From an uncultured Actinomycetes bacterium (lineage in GTDB: Bacteria > Actinomycetota > Thermoleophilia > Solirubrobacterales > Solirubrobacteraceae): a DNA stretch of 22,962 nt. Position 1 is the first letter of the stretch. Each line of letters opens with the position of its first letter. The stretch is from positions 1 to 22,962 of the forward strand of contig CALAQT010000577.1 of the NCBI GenBank assembly GCA_937888775.1, in the 5' to 3' direction. The notes beneath the pieces were generated by a model that was given only the letters and a program-made list of their open reading frames with translations, was not told the origin of the DNA and ran no database searches. Made by a program: the position numbers and the translations under genes. Below, one piece after another: positions 1-7,910 of this stretch.

Positions 1-51
1 GATCAACAGCCAGAATTCATGCCATTGGTACGAGACTTGCAGGAGTCACCA

Positions 52-327
52 CTAGAGTCCCAGCGCAGCATCCAGCGTTGCTTGATCGACCCCCTCGACT
101 TCGACGAGCTTGTCGCGCGAACGCTGGCCGCGGATGATCGTCATGCTGGATGGGGCGACGCCGAGCTGCTTGGCGAGTAAGCGACACAGACCCCGGTTCG
201 CGCGTCCGTCAAGCGCGGGCGCAGTAACGCGGACGAGCAGTACGCCCTCGCGAATCTCGACGAGCTCGTCCCGGCGAGCGCGTGCCTGAACGCGGACAGG
301 GATCCTTGCGCTGGTCACGGCACGCAT
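52..327 (-). CDS. DUF167 (YggU-like) small protein
   Basis: This 91-residue protein matches the DUF167/YggU family, which is widespread, small and without an established function. The recognisable core is the central stretch reading VRVTAPALDGRANRGLCRLL (about residues 32-51), followed by a LAKQLGV segment and the IIRGQRSRDKLVEVEG segment, the order expected for this fold. The length is normal for the family, so the gene looks complete. The ATG at 327 is preceded by a weak purine-rich GGGGGAAG stretch, which supports this start. It is transcribed away from the rest of the window, and its upstream neighbour is only a phosphatase remnant on the other strand, so context says nothing about its role. 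Family assignment is confident; biological function is unknown. Confidence 0.88.
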   Translation of the reverse strand: MRAVTSARIPVRVQARARRDELVEIREGVLLVRVTAPALDGRANRGLCRLLAKQLGVAPSSMTIIRGQRSRDKLVEVEGVDQATLDAALGL

Positions 328-610
328 GATCTTCCCCCAGCCGGCAGCCGGGTGATCCGAAGGACGCCGGCGATGTCGAAGATCACCGACTCGTGCGCTT
401 CGTGAACAGGTTTGCGCAAGGACGCAGCGGCGCTACAGGTATCCTGGATATGACCAGCCGGGGGAGCACAGTGGCGCGAAGCGGATGGATGTTCTTGTCA
501 CGGCGGAGCGGCGCGTTGGGAGGGCGCGGTCCGAATCGTCAGATCCGGGATCTGAACAAGGGGTAGCGGCGATGGTCACGTCCGACAGCCATCACAACGC
601 GCAATCAATT

Positions 611-761
611 GACCGCGGTTTGATCGCGGACCGTGCGGCTGAGCTGTTTGACGCCGGCGCCAGCCATGAGGCAGCCCTGCTGGCTGCGCTGCGAGGGTCG
701 CCCGCGGGATGACATCGCGCTGCTCGCGCTGCGGGCCGCGCCGGACGATGCACCCATCTGA
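611..761 (+). pseudogene. C-terminal remnant of SpoIIE/PP2C-type phosphatase, frameshifted
   Basis: Reading from 611 gives a helix-like stretch ending ALLAALRGSPA, then the frame hits a stop at 710-712. Removing one G from the run at 706-708 joins it to DDIALLALRAAP, with a stop at 759-761. The DDIALLALR pattern (metal-binding Asp-Asp followed by alternating hydrophobics) is typical of the last strand of SpoIIE-like Ser/Thr phosphatases that dephosphorylate STAS anti-anti-sigma factors. No upstream catalytic blocks such as the GDG motif are visible between 328 and 610, so only the tail survives. I infer a decayed partner-switching gene. A single-base sequencing error could explain the frameshift but not the missing N-terminal domain. 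The rest of 328-950 shows no convincing gene. Confidence 0.5.
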
Positions 762-950
762 CTAAAGCTGCACCTCGAACGCTAACGCGATCAAAACCTT
801 GAGCATCCGGTCGCCTTTTGCATAATTGAATTCGGTAGGGATCCTGTGGTCGACCCGGCCATGAGCTTTGACTAGGCCCGTCGGGCCACGGCGCCAGGCC
901 AACCTATTCGAGCCGATCAGTACCAGCGACGAATCGGGAGCCGGCGCGCG

Positions 951-2279
951 ATGGCCGCCTTCCAGCCCGACACAAGACTGCCAGTGAGCCACCTTTCCAC
1001 CTATGACCGGCGCCGCGGCTGGATCGCGGCCGCGGTCGCTGCCGTTGGCTTCGTCCTCTCCTGGTATCTGATCCACCACGGCTGGTACGGACTCGACAAA
1101 CAATGGGACACGGTGGAGTACGCGCGCTACGGCCATTACATCGTCGTCAGGGGTCTGGTTCCGTATCGCGATTTCGCCCTCGAGTACCCGCCGCTGGCAA
1201 TTCCCGTATTCGCGATCCCGGCGATGATCGCGGGCCGGCACTTCTCCGGCTACATGGAGGTCTTCGGGCTGGGCATGGCCATCTGCGGAGTGCTCGCCGT
1301 CGGATGTTCGGTGCTGGTCCTGGCAGCGCAACGTGTCGACACGCGTCGATTGATCGCCGGTGCCGCGCTCGTCGCACTCTCGCCGCTGTTGCTGGGGGCC
1401 GTACTCCTGTCGAGATACGACCTGTTCCCGACAGTGCTGACGGTCGCTGCGATCGCGGCTCTGTACTTCGGCTGGGAGCGGACCGGCTTTGTCCTGCTCG
1501 CGCTCGGGACGGCGGCCAAGGCCTATCCCGCGGTGATCCTGCCAATCGCCGCCGTTTACGTGTGGCGAACGAGCGGCAGCCGCCGGGCGATCGGCTGCTT
1601 GGCGATCTACGCCGCCGTGGTACTCACTTGTTTCTTGCCCTTCTTCATCATCGCCCCGCACGGGATCTGGTTCGCGATCCACGGTCAGGAGACTCGTCCG
1701 CCGCAGATCGAGAGCCTTGGCGCGGCAGTGTTCCTGGCCGCCCACCAGTTGCTCGGGACGCATGTGACGCTGTACTTCACGCACAGCTCCGACAACATCG
1801 ACGGCCACCCGGCGATGCGGTTGGCGTCGGTGATGAGCCTGCTGCAGATCGTCGCCCTGCTGGGGGTATGGCTCCTGTACGCGCGCGGCCCGGCCACGAG
1901 GGAGCGTCTGCTGACCGCGGCCGCCGCTGCGGTGTGCGCGTTCATCTTGTTTGACCGGGTGCTGTCGCCGCAGTACTTGATCTGGCTCGCGCCGATGGTT
2001 GTGATGCTCCCCGGCCGGCGCGGCGTGGCAGCCATGGCGATGCTCGCTTGCGCCATGTGCATGACTCAGATCTGGTACCCGCTGCATTTCATCCAGCTCA
2101 AGCATCTTCAGCCCGTGGAGTCATGGGCGGTGATCGGTCGCGATCTGGTTCTGCTGGCCATGTTCGGCACGCTCGCCTGGCCCGACGTGCCGATCAGGCG
2201 TTCGGTGCGCAGCGCAATTGAGAGTTCGAGCGCTCCCGGCCAACTGGCGGGCGCAACGCCTGTCAGGGAAACTGTCTGA
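951..2279 (+). CDS. GT87/DUF2029-type polyprenyl-phosphate-dependent mannosyltransferase, membrane protein
   Basis: The 442-residue product is an integral membrane protein with about ten hydrophobic segments, beginning near residues 24-42. The first extracytoplasmic loop carries an Asp (D53) and the sequence YRDF...EYPP (residues 72-81), the hallmark of GT87/DUF2029 enzymes. Characterised members in mycobacteria use polyprenyl-phosphate-mannose to mannosylate lipoglycans outside the membrane, so a similar GT-C reaction is expected here; the exact donor and acceptor cannot be read from sequence. The ATG at 951 is preceded by GGGAG about ten bases upstream. Length is normal for the family. A hairpin at 2341-2362 lies between this gene and the convergent YceI gene. 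Long open frames on the opposite strand are shadows created by GC bias. Confidence 0.85.
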   Translation: MAAFQPDTRLPVSHLSTYDRRRGWIAAAVAAVGFVLSWYLIHHGWYGLDKQWDTVEYARYGHYIVVRGLVPYRDFALEYPPLAIPVFAIPAMIAGRHFSGYMEVFGLGMAICGVLAVGCSVLVLAAQRVDTRRLIAGAALVALSPLLLGAVLLSRYDLFPTVLTVAAIAALYFGWERTGFVLLALGTAAKAYPAVILPIAAVYVWRTSGSRRAIGCLAIYAAVVLTCFLPFFIIAPHGIWFAIHGQETRPPQIESLGAAVFLAAHQLLGTHVTLYFTHSSDNIDGHPAMRLASVMSLLQIVALLGVWLLYARGPATRERLLTAAAAAVCAFILFDRVLSPQYLIWLAPMVVMLPGRRGVAAMAMLACAMCMTQIWYPLHFIQLKHLQPVESWAVIGRDLVLLAMFGTLAWPDVPIRRSVRSAIESSSAPGQLAGATPVRETV

Positions 2280-2340
2280 GGGCCCGTCCGGGTCTGGCGC
2301 ATTGCCCGCCGGCGGGGGGCGCGCCCTGCTGTGATTTGAG

Positions 2341-2362
2341 CGGTCGCGGCGCTGCGCGACCG
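2341..2362. terminator. Perfect 8-bp hairpin between convergent genes
   Basis: CGGTCGCG (2341-2348) pairs perfectly with CGCGACCG (2355-2362) around a 6-base loop. It lies in the 230-bp gap between the GT87 gene and the convergent YceI gene, where a bidirectional terminator would be expected. There is no T-run, so it is not a classical intrinsic terminator. A second small hairpin, CCGGGG-TCA-CCCCGG, follows at 2400-2414. No gene is evident in 2280-2511. Confidence 0.4.
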
Positions 2363-2511
2363 AGGATGGTAGGACGCCGTTCGGGCGTTGTCTCCCTCTC
2401 CGGGGTCACCCCGGGGATACTGATTGACCTTGCCAAGCGCATCGCGAGCCCTTCATTGCGTCCAAGAAGCAGGTCCGGGCTTGCACGACGAAGAGCAGTC
2501 GGCACGCGACG

Positions 2512-3237
2512 CTAGACCCGCGCGAGCGCAAGCTCGAATTCCATCGTCGCTTTGTTGGAGACGTTCACGAATCCGCCGACGCTCGGAGCGCTCATGTTGA
2601 ATAGGCCCCAGGGGAAGGTGAGCGAGCCGACGGCCTGAATCTTTGAGTCCGACAGCCTCATCTGCAGCGGCACCGTCTCGCTTCTGGAGGTTCCGTGGAT
2701 GTTGAACACTCCGGTGACCGACGTGTGAATTGTCTGGCCGTCGAGGGCGCTGGCCGGCAGGGTGACCGGGCGGGACAGCACGAATGTCGCCTTCGGGTAG
2801 GTAGCGCTCTGGATGCCGATCGTTTGGATGTGCTGGTCACGCATCGATTCGTTGCTCTTGAGTGTGTTGACCGCGACGACGAAGGATGCCTTGCTGATCG
2901 TGACGATGTCCTTGGACTCGGCCACCGTGGCGGCGCCGGTGATGTCGGACGTGCGTCCGACGGCGTCACTCTCCGCCGGCAGGAAGCCGAGCTTCTCACG
3001 GACGCGGTAGCCGGCCACCGAGCCGGGGGCGATCTTCCAGGTTCCCGCCAGGCGCGCCCCCGTGCTGACCGGCGTGGCGGCCGTGGACGCGCTGAGGGCC
3101 AGCGGCTTGGGCGATGAGGTCGGGAACAGCACGAAGTAGATGAACGCAAGTCCGATCACGGCGACGACCACCAGGCCTCCGCCGATCGTGAACAGCATCC
3201 CGCGCCTGGTCTTTGGGCGTGAAGGTCGCAGCGACAC
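2512..3237 (-). CDS. Membrane-anchored YceI-family protein
   Basis: The product (241 residues from the GTG at 3237) has a short basic N-terminus, one strong transmembrane segment at about residues 16-37, a Ser/Ala/Pro-rich linker, and then a YceI domain from about residue 65 to the end. Family features seen are GTWKIAPG at the domain start, the long SNESMRDQHIQ region, YPKATFVLS, and a late VTGVFNIHGTSR strand. YceI domains form a lipocalin-like barrel that binds isoprenoid-type lipids; here it would sit outside the cell, tethered to the membrane. I chose GTG 3237 because AGGAG lies nine bases upstream and the protein then begins directly before the membrane anchor; the frame stays open to 3408, but that extension is composition-biased and unlike a leader. 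It lies 180 bp downstream of dinB on the same strand, and co-transcription is possible. Confidence 0.85.
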   Translation of the reverse strand: MSLRPSRPKTRRGMLFTIGGGLVVVAVIGLAFIYFVLFPTSSPKPLALSASTAATPVSTGARLAGTWKIAPGSVAGYRVREKLGFLPAESDAVGRTSDITGAATVAESKDIVTISKASFVVAVNTLKSNESMRDQHIQTIGIQSATYPKATFVLSRPVTLPASALDGQTIHTSVTGVFNIHGTSRSETVPLQMRLSDSKIQAVGSLTFPWGLFNMSAPSVGGFVNVSNKATMEFELALARV

Positions 3238-3417
3238 GCTGATCAGCTCCTGTTCATGCCGGCATCCGGCTCCGGCTGGTCGATCGATTGCACAGTGCGA
3301 GTCTCGCGTCCGTCCATAAGGCCTGCGTAGGACCGCCTCGGAGTCCCGCGGGACGGACCCCGGCCGCCGTTCCGGGCCGGGACCGCTGCCGGAGCGCTCA
3401 GGCCCCACGACGACCCC

Positions 3418-4608
3418 TCAGTCGGGTAGCAGCGGGACCCAGGCCCCGGGATCGCGACCGATCAGTACCCCGCGCATGATCGCCGCGGACCCGAACCGGG
3501 TGCGCGCCTCGTCGAGCGTGAGGTCGAGATCCTGGGCGCGATCGAGCGGCAGCATGAGTTGGATTGGCGCATCATCGCCGAGGTTGGCCAGCGCTACCCC
3601 GATCAAGGTCAGACCGCGGCGCTCGATCGTCGGCATCGCAGCCTTCAGGAGGGCGACGGCGGTCGCCAGCAGCCGCCCGGTCTGCGACGTGGGCTCGGGC
3701 ATCGTGTGCGAACGGGTGGCCCGCGAGTAGTCGTCGAAGCGCATCCGCAGAACCACCGTGCGGCATACGCGCCGCGCCGCGCGCAACCTTTGAGCCACGC
3801 GCTCCACCAGCGCGGTCAGCGTCGCGGCGACCTCGGCCGGCGATCGGCGCCGGTGACCCAGCGCACGCTGGGCGCCGATCGAGCGTCGGCGCCGGCGGGT
3901 CCGCACCGGCCTGGGATCCCGGTTGTGCGCCAGCGCGTGCAATTGGCGGCCGGCCGCCCTCCCCAGCCATGAGCAGAGCGAAGCCTCGTCAAGCTCGGCA
4001 ACCTGGCCGACCGTCGTGAGCCCGCGCTCGTGAAGCTTGGCGGCGGTTATCTCGCCCACTCCCCACAGTCGCTGCACGGGTAGGGGATGCAGGAACGTCA
4101 GCTCGCCGTCGGGCGGAACCACGAGCAGCCCATCCGGCTTGGCCACGGCGCTGGCCACCTTGGCCAGGAACTTGGTGCGCGCAACGCCGATCGTGATCGG
4201 GAGCCCGACCTGCTCGCGCACGGCCGCGCGCAACCGCCTGGCGATCTCGATCGGTGTGCCTGAGATCCGCTCCAGCCCGCGCACATCGAGAAACGCCTCG
4301 TCGATCGATAGTCCCTCAACCAGCGGCGCCGTCTGTTCGAACACGGCAAAGACCGCCCGGCTGGCCTCCGAATAGGCCGACATGCGTGGCGCGACCACCA
4401 CCGCGTTGGGACAAAGACGCCGGGCCAGTCGGCCGCCCATCGCCGTGCGGACCCCCTGCGCCCGGGCCTCGTAACTGGCTGCGAGCACGACACCCGCGCC
4501 GACGATTACGGGGCGACCTCGCAGCCGGGAGTCATCGCGCTGCTCGACGGATGCGTAGAACGCGTCGAGGTCCGCGTGCAGGATCGTGGCTCCCGGCAGG
4601 TCAGACAC
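3418..4608 (-). CDS. dinB: DNA polymerase IV (Y-family translesion polymerase)
   Basis: The 396-residue product is a full-length Y-family polymerase that copies damaged templates. The palm carries D13 and D15 in HADLDAFYASVE, and the catalytic pair D103-E104 in SIDEAFLD, at the same numbering as in E. coli DinB. Y18 occupies the steric-gate position. The thumb helix-hairpin-helix (LWGVGEITAAKLHERGL, about residues 181-197) and a little-finger domain follow. Q350-L-M-L-P-L355 fits a beta-clamp binding motif. The start is GTG at 4608, and a LexA-type operator covers exactly this point, so expression is probably DNA-damage induced. The downstream YceI gene runs in the same direction. The arginine-rich stretch at about residues 237-256 is basic, as expected for a DNA-contacting linker. 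Confidence 0.95.
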   Translation of the reverse strand: MSDLPGATILHADLDAFYASVEQRDDSRLRGRPVIVGAGVVLAASYEARAQGVRTAMGGRLARRLCPNAVVVAPRMSAYSEASRAVFAVFEQTAPLVEGLSIDEAFLDVRGLERISGTPIEIARRLRAAVREQVGLPITIGVARTKFLAKVASAVAKPDGLLVVPPDGELTFLHPLPVQRLWGVGEITAAKLHERGLTTVGQVAELDEASLCSWLGRAAGRQLHALAHNRDPRPVRTRRRRRSIGAQRALGHRRRSPAEVAATLTALVERVAQRLRAARRVCRTVVLRMRFDDYSRATRSHTMPEPTSQTGRLLATAVALLKAAMPTIERRGLTLIGVALANLGDDAPIQLMLPLDRAQDLDLTLDEARTRFGSAAIMRGVLIGRDPGAWVPLLPD

Positions 4609-4621
4609 GAACAGATGTTCG
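4608..4621 (-). promoter_or_regulatory. LexA/SOS box over the dinB start codon
   Basis: The sequence CGAACATCTGTTCG (read on the minus strand) is a near-perfect match to the Gram-positive/actinobacterial LexA operator CGAAC-N4-GTTCG. Its last G is the first base of the dinB GTG. A candidate promoter overlaps it: TTGATT (plus-strand 4638-4643), a 17-bp spacer, and GAACAT (4615-4620), which would put the transcription start at or next to the GTG. This suggests a leaderless mRNA repressed directly by LexA. Confidence 0.8.
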
Positions 4622-4665
4622 CAGCTGATCCGGACGAAATCAAGCAGTAAAGCGCGGCGCCGGCC

Positions 4666-6030
4666 TCAGTCCTCATAACCGTCGAGCAGCTTCAGCCACA
4701 CCTCGCTGCGCGTCGGAAAGGAGGGGATCGCGTGCGTCAATCGGGCCAGGGGAACCTCACCGACGATGGCGATCGTTGCGGCGTGCAGCGACTCGGCCAC
4801 CTCGGACCCGGTGAACGTCGCGCCGACGATCACGCCCCGCGATTCGTCGACGACGATCCGGGCGGTTCCCACCGTCCCCTTGCCCACGAAGCTGGCGCCG
4901 GCGGTGTTGCCGAATTCGGCGTCGACAGCGCGGGCCTCGATGCCGGCGGCCAGCGCTGCCTCCAGCGTGTGGCCGACGGCCGCCACCTGCGGATCGGTGA
5001 ACACGACCCGGGGCGTCAGCGGACCGTCCCACCGCGCGTGCGCATCCCCGTTGAGGATCGTGTCGGCGGCGATCCGTGCCTGGTACTTGCCGGCATGGGT
5101 CAGCAGCGAGCGGCCGTTGACGTCGCCGATCGCGTACAGCCAATCGCGCCCGCCGACGCGCATCTGATCGTCGACGGGGATCGTCGCACCGGGCTCCAGG
5201 GCGACCGTCTCCAGGCCCAGCTCGTCGGTGTGCGGACGGCGGCCGACGGCGACCAGCAGCTGATCGCTGCGAACCAGATCGCCGTCCTCAAGCGTCAGCT
5301 CGAACACTCCCCACCCATCGCGCCCGACGCCGGTCGCCTTGACGCCGACGCGCACGCCGACGCCTCGTTCGCGCAGCCCCGCCGCCAGCTGCTCCCCGGC
5401 AAACGGCTCCTCACGTGACAGCAGCCGTGCCAGCGCCTCCACGATCGTGACCTCCGAGCCCAGCGAGGACCACGCCTGCGCCAGTTCGCAGCCGACGACG
5501 CCTCCGCCCAGGATCGTCAGGCGGCGGGGGACCACCTGTGCGGTGGTGCCCTCCCGGTTGGTCCACGGCGCGATCTCACGCAGGCCCGGGATCGGCGGCA
5601 TGGCGGCTCCGCTTCCGACCGCCACCACGACCGCACGGCGGGCGTGGAGCAGCTCGCTGCCCACCCGGACGCATCGCTCGCCCTCCAGCCGTGCCTGGCC
5701 TCGCACGAGCGTGATCTTGCGTTGCTCCAGCCAGGGCAGCTGCCCCGAGTCATCGAGCGAGTGGATCACCTCATCGCGCCGGGCGAGCACGATCTTGGGG
5801 TCAAGCTTTGCGCCGACCGTCTCATGCGCGCCGGGCACGCGTGCCACCTCGGCGAGCAGCTCGGCCGGGCGCAGCAGCGCCTTGGAGGGCATGCACGCCC
5901 AGAAGGCGCACTCGCCGCCGACGAGCTCGCGTTCGATCAGCGCCACGTCGACGCCCCGTTCGGCCAGGCGCCCGGCGCATACCTCGCCGGCCGGTCCTGC
6001 TCCGATTACGATCACCTCGTGCTCGGTCAT
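4666..6030 (-). CDS. FAD/NAD(P)-dependent class I disulfide reductase-like flavoprotein
   Basis: From the ATG at 6030 the product is 454 residues, normal for the lipoamide dehydrogenase/mercuric reductase superfamily. It has an N-terminal FAD motif GAGPAG (10-15), the redox pair C41/C46 in GGECAFWACMPSK, a second Rossmann motif GGGVVGCELA for NAD(P), the FAD-contacting YAIGDVNG, and a C-terminal dimerisation domain. The C-terminal motif that normally reads HxHPTxxE is PSFPTRSE here, so the catalytic-base His is replaced by Phe. It is therefore unlikely to be a true lipoamide dehydrogenase, and a quinone or other small-molecule reductase is more plausible. The frame stays open 18 codons further upstream, but the FAD strand begins immediately after MTEHE, which favours 6030. 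It is divergent from a rhodanese gene 101 bp away, which may hint at sulfur/thiol redox work. Confidence 0.87.
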   Translation of the reverse strand: MTEHEVIVIGAGPAGEVCAGRLAERGVDVALIERELVGGECAFWACMPSKALLRPAELLAEVARVPGAHETVGAKLDPKIVLARRDEVIHSLDDSGQLPWLEQRKITLVRGQARLEGERCVRVGSELLHARRAVVVAVGSGAAMPPIPGLREIAPWTNREGTTAQVVPRRLTILGGGVVGCELAQAWSSLGSEVTIVEALARLLSREEPFAGEQLAAGLRERGVGVRVGVKATGVGRDGWGVFELTLEDGDLVRSDQLLVAVGRRPHTDELGLETVALEPGATIPVDDQMRVGGRDWLYAIGDVNGRSLLTHAGKYQARIAADTILNGDAHARWDGPLTPRVVFTDPQVAAVGHTLEAALAAGIEARAVDAEFGNTAGASFVGKGTVGTARIVVDESRGVIVGATFTGSEVAESLHAATIAIVGEVPLARLTHAIPSFPTRSEVWLKLLDGYED

Positions 6031-6116
6031 GGGCTGGGCGCGATCGCGCGACGGGTCAGAGGCAGCCGGCTCATCCGGCCCCAACCGTAGTGCAAAGGCG
6101 AGGCCGGACGGGTCGC

Positions 6117-6122
6117 TAGTCT
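6117..6122 (+). promoter_or_regulatory. Candidate -10 element for the rhodanese gene
   Basis: TAGTCT fits the actinobacterial TAnnnT -10 pattern and ends nine bases before the rhodanese ATG at 6132, which has no clear ribosome-binding site. This arrangement predicts a leaderless or nearly leaderless transcript. I see no convincing -35 element. Confidence 0.35.
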
Positions 6123-6131
6123 GCCCGCCAG

Positions 6132-6527
6132 ATGGTCCGTACTACGATCGATCAGTTGCTCCTCGAGTCTCGCGCGCAGCTTACGCGGCTCGATCCCCCC
6201 GACGCGCTGCAGGCGATGCAATCCGGAGCCACCTTGGTCGACATCCGCTCGGAATCGCAGATCGCCCGCGACGGCGAGGTGGAGGGAGCGCTGACGATCT
6301 CACGCAACGTGCTCGAGTGGCGGCTGGATCCGGCCAGCGACCACCGCCACCCCGATGCCCCCGGGCTCGGGGCGCAGGTAATCGTGATGTGCAACGAGGG
6401 CTATCAATCGAGCCTGGTGGCCGCGACCCTGCAGCGCCTCGGCTTCTCCGCCGCGACCGATCTCGACGGTGGCTTTCAGGCCTGGCGCGCGTGCGGGCTT
6501 CCGGTACGCCCGCCCCGACCGTCGTGA
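6132..6527 (+). CDS. Single-domain rhodanese-like sulfurtransferase
   Basis: This 131-residue protein is a stand-alone rhodanese domain. It has the N-terminal LVDIRSESQ strand-loop (about residues 35-43), a middle EGALTISRNVLEWRL segment, and the active-site loop beginning at C87 in VIVMCNEGYQSS, followed by AATLQRLGF and the closing LDGGFQAW motif. The active-site Cys is present, so sulfur transfer through a persulfide is expected; the six-residue loop NEGYQS is the size seen in sulfurtransferases rather than Cdc25-type phosphatases. The physiological donor is not evident. It is transcribed divergently from the disulfide-reductase-like flavoprotein. The MFS gene follows 85 bp downstream with its own candidate promoter. 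Confidence 0.9.
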   Translation: MVRTTIDQLLLESRAQLTRLDPPDALQAMQSGATLVDIRSESQIARDGEVEGALTISRNVLEWRLDPASDHRHPDAPGLGAQVIVMCNEGYQSSLVAATLQRLGFSAATDLDGGFQAWRACGLPVRPPRPS

Positions 6528-6600
6528 GCCAGGCGGGCCCGAAGGGCTAGGTGGACTCCAGGCCGCGCGCGCGTCGATCTGACCGCCCGGTCGTCAGGTG

Positions 6601-6606
6601 TAGCCT
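6601..6606 (+). promoter_or_regulatory. Candidate -10 element for the MFS gene
   Basis: TAGCCT matches TAnnnT and ends six bases before the GTG start at 6613, where no ribosome-binding site is visible. It is a candidate for leaderless transcription; the evidence is only positional. Confidence 0.3.
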
Positions 6607-6612
6607 CGGATC

Positions 6613-7797
6613 GTGCTCGCGCCATATCGCTCCGTGATTTCCGTCGACGGCTCGCCGCGGCTGCTGGCCAGCGCGCTCGTCGGGCGTCTGCCGCAGGGCA
6701 TGTCCTCACTGGCGATCCTGCTGCTCGTGCGCGCTACGACACATTCCTACGCCGCTGCGGGCGCGGCCGTCGGCGCCTACGCGCTGGCGAGTGCGGTGAT
6801 GGCGCCGGTGCAGGGCCGCCTGGTGGATCGCTTCGGCCGGGTGCGGGTGCTGGCGCCCGTCGCCGTCGGTCAGGGTCTGGTGCTCGTCGTGCTCGTGCTC
6901 GTCGCCCGCAGCCAGGCGGGTCCCGCGGTGCTGGTGGCGCTGTGCGTGCTGAGCGGTGCACTGGTTCCTCCGATTGCACCTACTGTGCGGGCGCTGCTGC
7001 GGGAGGTGCTGGACGACCCGGGTGTTCGCGAGACGGCCTACGCGCTGGAGTCCGTCACCCAGGAGTTGGTCTGGATCACGGGGCCGCTGCTCGTCGCGCT
7101 CGTGATCACCGTGACCTCACCGTCGGCCGCGATCGTCCTGCTGGCGATCGTCTGCGTCGGCGGCACCATGCTGTTCGTTCGCTCGCCCCTGGCACGCGAT
7201 CGCCAAGATCGCGTGGCGGCGCACCAACGGACCTCGGTGATGGCCAATTCGCGCCTGCTCGCGCTGCTGGGACCGATCGTCCTCACTGGCCTGAACCTGG
7301 GGGCGGTGGAGGTCGGGCTGCCGTCGCTCGCCCTGCACGCGGGATCGCGGTCGGCGTCCGGGATCCTGCTCGCGCTGTGGAGCGTCGGGAGCATGACCGG
7401 CGGGCTGTGGTACGGCTCACGTGCGTGGCGCTCCTCGCTGGCCGGTCGCTACCGGATGCTGCTCCTGGTCGCCGCGGTGTTCACCGCGCCGCTGATCTTG
7501 GCGCGTTCGATCCCGCTGGGGATCGTGTGCAGCCTGCTGGCGGGGCTGACGATCGCCCCGGTGTTCTCATGCCAGTACGCACTGGTCGGCCGGGCGGTCA
7601 CGGCTGGGAGCGAGACTGAGGCCTTCACGTGGGTCACCGCCGCACTGGTCGCGGGTATCGCCGCCGGCTCGGCGGTGGGCGGGGCTGCGATCGCCTCAAG
7701 CGGCGTTGGCGCCCCGTTCGTGATTGCCTGCGTGGCTACCGCGCTAGCCGCGCTACTGGCGCTCGGGCTGCGTGGCCGCGTCGAGCAGCCGGCCTGA
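6613..7797 (+). CDS. MFS transporter
   Basis: The 394-residue product is a polytopic membrane protein with about twelve hydrophobic helices, the size and layout of the major facilitator superfamily. The loop after the second helix contains GRLVDRFGRVRVL (about residues 73-85), which matches the MFS motif A (GxLaDrxGrkxxl). A basic central loop near residues 190-208 divides the two six-helix halves. Substrate cannot be deduced; members of this size include drug and sugar exporters. The start is GTG at 6613, chosen because the first helix follows within about 15 residues and a -10-like element lies just upstream. The 3' end leads into a repeat-bearing spacer rather than another gene. Confidence 0.85.
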   Translation: MLAPYRSVISVDGSPRLLASALVGRLPQGMSSLAILLLVRATTHSYAAAGAAVGAYALASAVMAPVQGRLVDRFGRVRVLAPVAVGQGLVLVVLVLVARSQAGPAVLVALCVLSGALVPPIAPTVRALLREVLDDPGVRETAYALESVTQELVWITGPLLVALVITVTSPSAAIVLLAIVCVGGTMLFVRSPLARDRQDRVAAHQRTSVMANSRLLALLGPIVLTGLNLGAVEVGLPSLALHAGSRSASGILLALWSVGSMTGGLWYGSRAWRSSLAGRYRMLLLVAAVFTAPLILARSIPLGIVCSLLAGLTIAPVFSCQYALVGRAVTAGSETEAFTWVTAALVAGIAAGSAVGGAAIASSGVGAPFVIACVATALAALLALGLRGRVEQPA

Positions 7798-7810
7798 CAG
7801 CCACCGTCGG

Positions 7811-7887
7811 CCGTTGGCAACCCCGACCGGCGTGACCGCCTCCTCCCGTCGGCGCCGTTGGCAACCCCGACCGGCGTGACCGCCTCC
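7811..7887. repeat. Two exact 33-bp direct repeats, 44-bp period
   Basis: The 33 bases at 7811-7843 are repeated exactly at 7855-7887, both beginning CCGTTGGCAACCCCGACCGG. The intervening bases also resemble the bases after the second copy (CCCGTCGG versus CCGGTCGG), so the true unit is about 44 bp with a partial third unit. The spacer from 7798 to 8109 otherwise contains small hairpins and no gene that I can support. Confidence 0.9.
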
Positions 7888-7910
7888 CCCGGTCGGCACT
7901 GACGGCAGTG
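7867..7910. terminator. Paired hairpins downstream of the MFS gene
   Basis: CCGACCGG (7867-7874) is complementary to CCGGTCGG (7889-7896) across a 14-base loop. It is followed directly by CACTG-ACGG-CAGTG (7897-7910). These could end MFS transcription, but no T-run follows, so the role is tentative; the first stem includes part of the second direct-repeat copy. Confidence 0.35.

Noticed and set aside
762..2105. A 447-codon open frame on the minus strand opposite the GT87 gene
   Set aside because: It is antisense to a clear membrane glycosyltransferase; its composition (His, Arg, Gln-rich, no hydrophobic core) is typical of a GC-bias shadow. Its last 30 codons (762-860) look more protein-like but I recognise no family.
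2280..2511. A small minus-strand gene in the gap before the YceI gene
   Set aside because: The open frame is Arg/Pro-rich, overlaps hairpins and has no recognisable domain or ribosome-binding site.
5339..6550. A 403-codon plus-strand frame over the flavoprotein gene
   Set aside because: Ser/Arg/Pro-rich shadow of the flavoprotein gene, overlapping the rhodanese gene as well.
7811..7910. CRISPR array
   Set aside because: Only two exact copies with an 11-bp gap; no spacer-length intervals and no cas genes.
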